Assembly: GCA_018292915.2 (NCBI GenBank)
Contig: JACVVK020000165.1
Location: 323,501 to 387,500 of the forward strand
Length of the DNA: 64,000 nucleotides
Origin: Batillaria attramentaria
Taxonomy: Eukaryota > Mollusca > Gastropoda > Batillariidae
Direction of reading: 5' to 3'
Below, piece by piece: positions 20,665 through 29,700 of the stretch (positions within the stretch are counted from its first letter, which is position 1; every line of letters starts with the position of its first letter). Position numbers and translations under genes: made by a program. The notes below the pieces were generated by a model. The model worked only from the letters and a program-made list of their open reading frames with translations. It was not told the origin of the DNA and ran no database searches.

Positions 20665-20785
20665 GAGCTTCGTGCGTTCGTACCCCGGCTGGGGCCAAAT
20701 ACTTGTGCTGGCTTTTTCATCGTTGCCCCGTCTTTGATATCACCCGTATGTGGTGGAAAAGGACGTTAAACGCCCAAAGACCCGC
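20665..20785 (+). mobile_element. tRNA-derived SINE, family A, copy 3 (5' truncated)
   Basis: Begins within the tRNA-like head (GTTCGTACCCCGGCTGGGGC), retains TTTTTCATCGTTGCCCCGTC and the GGACGTTAAAC tail, and ends next to a CT run. Confidence 0.88.
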
Positions 20786-20799
20786 CTACCCTCTCTCTC

Positions 20800-22130
20800 T
20801 CTCGCTGTCCTGTGTTTATGTGAACCTGTCCAGATAATGCACGGTAACTGTGAATCATGCAAAGCGATTCTTACGAAATTCGCTCTGAAAACTCACCGTT
20901 TGTAATGCTTGTATAGCCGCCACTTCAGCACTAAAATCAACTCAGCTGGTTAGTTCCATGGTAACCAAAGCAAAACGATACTGACGCCATTTACTTACGA
21001 CACACTCGTTTTGTAGTCGCTGACAGTAAAAGCACTTGATGACATCTCACGAAATTGCGACTGGGGAGGGTACAGCTGAGGAAAACAAACGGCCAATGCT
21101 GACCATCATCCTCTGACAGGGAGGAACTGCTCGAATCATGAGTGGTCGCTGACAAAGCACAGAAGCATGACGCACGCAGAACTTGACTGCCTTTTTCGGA
21201 CTGTGCCTCTAAGGTCACTCATTTGCCAGCATTCCATTCATGCCATGGCTGCAGCTGGACACACAAGACACAGGAACCGACCACAGTTCCAGCACGGAGC
21301 AGAGGCGTCTTTCAAAAAGCGGGCCGTACCCAAATAGCTGTACAGATGGAGTAATGCACTCATGATTTAAAAGAGAATTTCCCGATCGTCCTTACTAATT
21401 ACCGAAAATTCCGAAAACACCAGATGAACAGTCGAAATCCAAAATATGGTCGTATAAGTGCTGATAATCTGAGCATTTTCTTTTTTCTCTGTTTGGTAAG
21501 CAAGTTTTTGGGTTGCCGTTAAAAAAAATAAAACTGCATCAAGTACAAAATACCCTGATACCCCAGCCATTTTGAACCCTGCATATGTCTATTTATAGCT
21601 TGGTGTGTTTTATGCACTAAGCCAATCGAAGCTCTTGGTCCATAATAAGGCGGGGATTTGATTGGTAGCCAGGTGAGCTATCTGGAAGGTCGAGTGCGCG
21701 GACCACTAAATACCGCAAACACACAGAATTTGAGTTGGGGTTTTGCAGGGGCGGGTCAAAGCCAGATCCAATTTCCGAGATCTTTGATGGGACTTCAAAA
21801 CGACCGAGTTTGTCACATTGGGTCAAATGAGGTTAGGGTTAGGAGTCAGAATGGCTGGATCTGTCACATTCCATTTTAGCCTAAATACAAAATATGCCGC
21901 CCATGTTCTAAGGCTGGGGGGGGGGGGGGGGGGGGGGAGATTCACCCAAAGGCCTAGCTTGGGTGTACCCCCTTTAGAGTGTGTGTGTGTGTGTTGTGTG
22001 TGTCCAACGGTACTGGAAGTATTTACCAGACTCACAAAACGTTTTGTTGTGTTCATAATTGCTCATGTCATAGAGAAGGTCATCAAAACCAGCAACTCAC
22101 ACTGCACGGGCACCATAACAGAACCCTGTC
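20800..22130. other. Intergenic, no supported gene
   Basis: A minus-strand frame at 20991-21218 (start GTG, Ser-rich, SSSSSLSEDDG) could be a 5' exon of the helicase gene but has no strong support. A long poly-G lies at 21917-21938. Confidence 0.45.
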
Positions 22131-22148
22131 TGAATTGTATTTCAACAT

Positions 22149-22154
22149 GTTTAT
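22149..22154 (-). terminator. PRPF38B: Candidate poly(A) signal of PRPF38B
   Basis: AATAAA on the minus strand, about 1.1 kb after the stop codon. Other signals in the 3' UTR cannot be excluded. Confidence 0.45.
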
Positions 22155-22159
22155 TCTTG

Positions 22160-23238
22160 GCAAAAGTAACATCTTCAACACAGACATCCCCTCCCCCCCC
22201 CCCCCCTTTCCCATTGCAAAAGTGACATCACTAAAACAAAGACACCCCAACCCAAAATACACACACAAACGTGAGCAGAGAGACAAGTCAAGGCAGTAAG
22301 CTGTGGATCTGACCATAAGAGACAAGACACTGACAGAGGAAACTAAAAAAACAAAGTGATTCTGTAGACTGGTGGACACACAGCTATTCAACATACTCAG
22401 TTAAATATGATGCACACAAATGATTACACCAATCGCATACAACACATCAACCGCTAAAAACACATGGCGTCCATTACCGTGAACAGTTGGTAACTTGATC
22501 CGACTCCAAGGGAGAACAGACACACGAATGGTATCCCTCATGTGAAGTTGCAAATATGATGTGAAAAAAAACCAAAGTTATAACGATGAGAACTTACAGC
22601 AATATCACTCTGAAGTTTCCAGATCCGCTGCCACTGTGTACACTTTGATGAGGAGATTAAAATTTTAGTTAAAAAAGTATTAAAATTTGCACCCTTTCCT
22701 TTGGTGTGTTGTTTAGACAACCACAGGCAAGCACGCATGCCCGAACATGCACACAAACACATTAGCGTGAGTGAAGGGAATGAACTCTCGTGGAATACAC
22801 AGCTCTCGACACCCTGACAATTGCCGCTATGCATGAATACGGGCCTCATGCGTCTCCGTAGCGTATCAGATGTTGCAGCCTACAACAATTTTTGGTTGTA
22901 ACTGTTCATGATGCCACTTTTGTATGCCTACTGCAGAGAGAACATTCAGAACATACTGACCTAATCTATTCCATGACTGTTTTTCTGTTTCATCTCAAAA
23001 TATAAGTGTCACCATCCAAACTGTCTTAGTGACTATCCTAAACCATGGATTATACATCAACAGTTCCCTGTCAAGGAGTGTTTTCCTCATGAAAGACAAG
23101 GACCAAGCAATTTCTGGTGCAACAGAAACCGAGTGTCCAGATCACAACACGTGGGCTTCGTCTGCTGCCATGAGAAAGGCTGTGGTTTATGTGAGAGTGG
23201 TCGAGTCCCATGTCCGATGAAGACAGCCACTCTGTCCG
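22160..23238 (-). other. PRPF38B: Probable 3' UTR of PRPF38B
   Basis: Non-coding sequence between the stop at 23239-23241 and the candidate poly(A) signal. It includes a C-rich run at 22190-22206. Confidence 0.45.
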
Positions 23239-23746
23239 TTACCGCCGGTGTTCCCTCTCTCTATCTCTGTCCTTGCTTCTGTGCCTGTGAGACCCGTCTC
23301 TCTCTCGCTCCCGTTCACGTTCCCTGTGCTTGTCTTTCTTCTCTTTCCGCTCTCGGCTTCGTGAACGCCGACGCTCGTGGCCGGACAAGTCTTTTCGCTC
23401 TCGACTGCGTGACCGTGCTTTCTCCTTACGATCTCTGTCTCGACTGCGGGAGCGCTTCTCTTTCCTGTCGCGACTTCGAGACCTGCGTCTCTCCCTGTCT
23501 CTGGAGCGGTCTTGATTGCGTCGCTGGCGTTCCCTTTCTCGGTCGAGATCTCTCTGAAAATTGTTGGAGTCACCGCGTGGTGGTGAACGACGGGTGTCAC
23601 CACGAGGTGGGGTGCGACGAGGTGCTGAAGAATGACCATGTGGAGAAGATCGTCTGGCTGGCGGTGAGGGACGCGAGTTGCGGTAGTTGTTAGGGGTCCA
23701 TGATCGACGTTCAGGCTCCTGGCCGCGTCTGTTGTTGTCACGAGTC
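23239..23746 (-). CDS. PRPF38B: PRPF38B exon 6: RS domain and stop
   Basis: The acceptor is GATCCAG. The frame begins TRDNNRRGQEPERRSWTP, has a Pro/Arg-rich middle (RRTPPRGDTRRSPPRGD) and then long RS, RD and RE repeats (RRRSRSRDRKEKRSRSRDR). It stops with TAA at 23239-23241. RS domains mediate phosphorylation-dependent contacts between splicing factors. The plus-strand Ser/Leu/Arg frames across this exon are shadows. Confidence 0.95.
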
Positions 23747-26700
23747 CTGGATCAGAGGAAAAAGTGAACACACTGGTAAAATCCTCTCTCCGTTGATTAG
23801 TACAGTTAATGATATGATAAACAAGCTGCAGCAAAAATAATACATAAGAAGTCACAAATGACCCCGGAAAAAATCAGGCTGGGAAATTCCTGAGGAAAAA
23901 AAAAAGACTGAAACCTAGGCTGGGGTGCAGAGGCAGCGCCCTGCTGGGGGTACACAGGGGCAACACCCCACTTACGAGAACAAATTTTAGAATTTCTAAC
24001 TTAAGGCATTTGGAAGCATCTCCTGGCACCCAAACGAAAAATACAACCTTGGTACTGACAATGTGACACGCATATCTTCATGGTGGCAGATTTTAAGCCC
24101 TGAAAACTGAAGCTTCAAACCGTACAGACAGCAAGACTTTCTTGTGGCTAGGAACATTTTGTGAGACACAAAAGACCACATCATAGTGAGTGTGACTGTC
24201 CCATGTTACAATCTTAAAAAAAAAAAAGACTACATACCCCCCTCCCCTACATGGTCCAACCCTTGTCGTGGGGTAGTGGCTTGTGTACCTCAATGACCCA
24301 GAGAACTATGCCAGCAGGAGCACATGCTCCTGGCAGGGTCACCCAAGCTGGACAGGTCGAAGGGTAGAGGTCAGACGAATGTGGACCACCTCTCCAAGAG
24401 GCTAAACGGGTTTGCGTAGGGTTAACAGCCCTACCTGTAAAAAACACTAAGTTACTGAAGCATCGACAGCAACAAACCGAGACATTCACCTGGGCGAGGA
24501 AGGGTCTCCATCCCGGAGACCTATGACGCATTGCAGTGAAAGCCGAAAGGAAGCTGCAAGGCCGACCCCCCTTCTAACACCCAGGACAACGACGAGAGTA
24601 GCCACATGGAACATCAGGACAATGTATGAAGTAGGAAGGACCATACAAGTAGCAAGAGAGATGAAGAACTACAAGATAGGAGTACTGGGACTGAGTGAGA
24701 CAAGGTGGCTACAGACAGGACAGCTGAGATTTTCATCGGGAGAGCAATTGCTGTACTCTGGACACACAGAGGATGGAGCCCCCCACACTGAGGGCGTGGC
24801 CCTGATGCTGGCACCGGAGGCACAGCGGGCACTCATCGGCTGGGAACCTGTCAACTCCCGCATCATCACAGCCAAATTCATCACCAAGAAAAAAGACATC
24901 AAGCTGAACATCATCCAGTGCTACGCTCCCACCAATGATGCGGAAGAGGAGAAAAAAGATGACTTCTACCAACAACTGCAGACAGTGATAGATAGAGGAG
25001 GAGCCAAGGACATGACCATACTGATGGGAGACTTCAACGCCAAGATTGGATCAGACAACACAGGCTATGAGGACACCATGGGAACACACGGACTGGGACA
25101 GATGAACGAAAATGGCGAGCGCTTTGCAGACTTTTGTGCCCTGAACCAGCTAGTGATAGGAGGCAGCATCTTCCCACACAAGCGCATCCACAAGGCCACA
25201 TGGAGATCGCCGGACCATGTCACGGAGAACCAGATTGATCACATCTGCATCAGCCGGAAGTTCAGGAGATCGTGGCGGGATGTGCGCGTGATGAGGGGTG
25301 CCGATGTACCATCAGACCACCACCTTCTTGCAACAACATTGAGACTTCGGCTCAAGAGGCACACCAACGCCAACAGCACACGGACCAGGTACAACGTTGG
25401 ACTTCTCAGGAACACAGACACACAAGCAGCATTCCGGATCAGCCTTTCCAACAGGTTCCAGCCACTGCAAGACCTGATAGAAGACAGTGAAATGGACATC
25501 GAGACACAGTGGGAACACAGCAAGAAACTCTGGCACGACACATGCGAAGAGGTCCTTGGCAAGAGAAAGACCCAACATAAGGAATGGATCTCTGCTGATA
25601 CCATCCAGAAGCTGGAAGTTAGGAAAGAGCAGAAAACTGCACTGAACACGAGCCGAACAAGAAGAGCTAAGGCAAAGGCACAAGAGGAATACACAGCAGC
25701 TGACAGAGAAGTGAAGAGGAGCACCAGGAAGGACAAGAGGGACTACATCGACAACCTGGCCAGTCAAGCAGAGGAAGCAGCCCGACAAGGGAATCTAAAA
25801 GACTTGTACCAGGTGACCAAGAAGCTCACGGGCAAATTTCAGCAGACAGACAAACCAGTGAAGGACAAGAACAGGCACCCACTGACAACAACTGAGGAAC
25901 AGCTGAAGCGATGGGCAGAACACTTCAGGGAGCTGTTCAATCGCCCCATCCCTGAAACACCACCAGACATCCCACCAGCTGAGACAGAACTACCCATCAA
26001 CTGTGACAAGCCCTCTAAGGCGGAGATCAGGAAAGCCATCATGACACTGAGAAATGGGAAAGCTGCAGGGCCGGACGAGATACCAGCAGAAGCCATTAAA
26101 GCAGACACAGAGACAGCCGTCAACATGCTGCACAGCCTGTTCAGCAAGATCTGGGAGAAGGAAGAGGTGCCAGCCCAGTGGAAAGAAGGGATCGTCATCA
26201 AGCTGCCAAAGAAAGGGGACCTCAGGGACTGCAGCAACTACCGAGGGATCATGCTCCTGTCAGTGCCAGGCAAGGTTCTCAACAGAATTCTACTGGAGAG
26301 GATGAGAGAGGCAGTCGACCCCATGCTCCGAGACCAGCAGGCAGGCTTTCGCAGGAACAGGTCCTGCGCTGACCAGATTGCCAGCCTACGCATCATTGTG
26401 GAGCAGTCACTGGAGTGGAACTCCCCCCTCTACATCAACTTCATAGACTATGAGAAGGCCTTCGACAGTGTAGACAGAGAGGCGCTGTGGAAGCTGCTAA
26501 GGCACTATGGAGTTCCCGGGAAGATCATCTCCCTGATCCAGTGCACCTACCAAGACATGAGCTGCAGGATTGCCCATGCCGGCCAGTTGTCAGAAAGCTT
26601 CGAGGTGAAGACCGGAGTCCGCCAGGGATGCCTGTTGTCCCCGTTTCTCTTCCTCCTGGTCATCGACTGGATCATGAAGACCACTACAGCAGGCAGGAAA

Positions 26701-29700
26701 AACGGGATACAGTGGACACTCTGGACGCAGCTGGATGACCTCGACTTCGCGGACGACCTGGCGCTCCTGTCTCACAGCCACAGCCAGATGCAGGACAAGA
26801 CTACGTGCCTGGAAGCCACATCAGCCGGAACAGGGCTCAAGATCAACAGGAAGAAAACCGAGCTGATGAAGATCAACACCACTGCCAACACACCAGTCAC
26901 AGTCGGTGGAGAGCCCATCAGGGAGGTGGAGTCTTTTGTCTACCTGGGGAGTGTGGTTGATGGACAGGGAGGCACAGACCGAGACGTCACAGCCAGAATC
27001 GGCAAGGCAAGGGCAGCAATGGTCATGCTGAAGAACGTCTGGGCATCCAAAGTTGTCAGCATAAGAACCAAACTTCGCATCTTCAACTCCAACGTGAAGT
27101 CAGTTCTGCTCTACGGATGCGAAACATGGAGGACAACGAAGACGATGCAGCAGAAGATCCAGACATTTCTCAACACCTGTCTGAGGCGCATCTTCAACAT
27201 CCGATGGCCAGAGAAGATTCGGAATGAAGAGCTGTGGGAGCGAGCGGGGCAGGAACCAGTGGCCAAGCAGATCCTGCGGAGGAAGTGGGGCTGGATTGGA
27301 CACACCCTCAGGAAACCAGCATCCAGCACCACACGCCAAGCCCTGACATGGAACCCGCAGGGGAAAAGGAAGAGAGGCCGGCCTCGCAACAGCTGGAGGC
27401 GGGACACTGAGGCAGAGCTATGTAAGCAGGGGACCAACTGGACTGGAGTGGCAAGACTAGCCCAGAACAGAGTGCGATGGCGAAGGGTTGTCGATGGCCT
27501 ATGCTCCACGTGGAGCCAAGGGCCTAAGTAAGTAAGTAGTACATACCCCCCTCCTCCTGCTGCTACGCCACCTCTCCTCTCCGCTTCTCCGAAGGACAGC
27601 TGGTTGTCGGGGATGTGCTCTGGCTCCGGCTCCGGCTGGTGGTAGATGGGAGGCCGCGTCTTCAACTTGGCAGCAATGTCCTTCTCGATGGGGACGGGGA
27701 TGCGGGGAAAGAGGGTGGAGTACCACTCCAGTTTCACCAGCCACTGCCGCAGCATCTCCCCGATCGTCATCACGTGACCCCCGCCCGCCTTCACGTCGAC
27801 CTCCTGGGGACAGGGAAGAGAGAGAGAGGCAAGCGCCTGCGTGTGAAAAGAAGTGACGAGAGCCGAGGCCGCTTGCAAACTTTGACAAATATGTGTGGGT
27901 TGTGCGAGGTAGAAAAAACAAACAGTCATATACAATTCCCTGCCCCACTATTCATTCCCTGCTAACCATGTCACGCATAAACTGTCTACATCTTATGAGA
28001 CTTCCCAGGTTTAAATACTGCCACAAAACAGACCAAGAATGAAAATCAATATCAGTGGTTTCATTAATTCGAACACACAAGACTCTAATAATTTCAGTTT
28101 GCCCCCTAGGCCTCTCTCTTTCATTTGTTTTTGCTTCCAAGTACAAAAAAAAAAAAAACCCTCCCCAAGCCACTCTTTTTTTTTTTCTCGTGGATATCCT
28201 ACGCTAAACTAAAGTGTTATCAAGCACATACCCATACTACTAGAACACCCCAAGCAACAGGACCAGTTTTAAACTGCACAATATGGCTATGACCCCTGTC
28301 CAAAATGGTTATATAACCCCTGTACAAACTGGATATGACCACTGTACAATATGGATATATGACCCCTGTACAAAATGGATATGACCACTGTAAGTACGTG
28401 CAGCAGTGGCCCCCATCCGTGCTCACACTCTGGGAAAAACCTAGCACACAGCAGTACATCATGTGGACAGAAACCTAAACAACAACTGCAACTGAACCCA
28501 TCAAGTGATCAACACAATTTGGGAGAGGGGGAGAGAAAGTTAAAAAAAAAAAAAAAAAAATACAATTTCATTTCACTCAACAAACAAACCAAAACTGTTT
28601 TTGTTGTTGTTGTTGTTTTTTAATCTCCCTCCTGACATTGATAGCTATTCAAGCTGAACAGTTACACTTTCGAGAAAACTTTTTAAAAGTCACGAGGGTT
28701 AATTTTTGTTTCAAGACCCCACCCCGGGAAAATTCAACAGCCAAAAGGACAGGACATAAAATAAATACATGTAGTACAAAACCCGGCCAGAAAAAAAAAA
28801 AAATTTAAAAAAGAAAAAGCATGATGGGTCCAGTTATGATAATTTGCTATCCAATGGGAGGCCCCCATGTGGGCAATCAGGTGCTAGTATAACCTCATGT
28901 CGAGGTGGTTGCAGGGTCAGACACGCCCCGACCTGACCTTCACCCTGGCTGCCTCCGGGCTAGAGCAACACCCTGTGTTACACAGACAGAGAACACTGAG
29001 AAACGACTAGTATGGTAACAAGACAACTTAAACTGAAAACCCTACTCTGCACTAACCCCCACCCCTGAGAAGATTGTAAACCAAATGATTGTAACTACCA
29101 TGTGGCTAATCAAATAAATTCTATTTTAATTTCAATTCATATAGTGTTCTTCATGCTTAAACACCCCCCCCCCCCCCACCACCACCTTTTTCCTGATTGA
29201 GACTTACTAGTGTGAAAAAAACTATACGGTTTCAACTTTCACAAATCTGTCAAAATATCCGACTCCCCTTAGACTACCCTCTGTATCAACATATACCGTA
29301 TGTTACCTAGCATTCTCACAGAAAAATGGCAAATCCAAATCCCCTCGACAAGGAAATTAATACATGTATACATACATATAAAAAATCTATCAATCGAAAT
29401 CCTAGCAGGACATGAAATGCTGCTGGCAAACTCTTTAATAATCCCTACTTATTTTTTCTTTACTGCTCTGCCAAGAGAAAATGAGATAACTTTGTTTGTT
29501 AGTACTTATCACATGGGTCAAAATTTGACAACAGAGACAAAATTTTGTTTTTCACTGCAACAAGTTTGACAGACGTGCCAAAATCTAAAAACAGCAACTA
29601 AAAATTTCTTACAAAGACCAGTTTCAAAGATGCACCAAGATCTCACAAATGGCCCAACAAAAAATATGTTATAACAAAAAATATGTGTGCATAGATCAGT

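Noticed and set aside
23133..23693. Plus-strand 186-residue frame opposite the RS domain
   Set aside because: It is the antisense of Arg/Ser repeat codons in PRPF38B exon 6.
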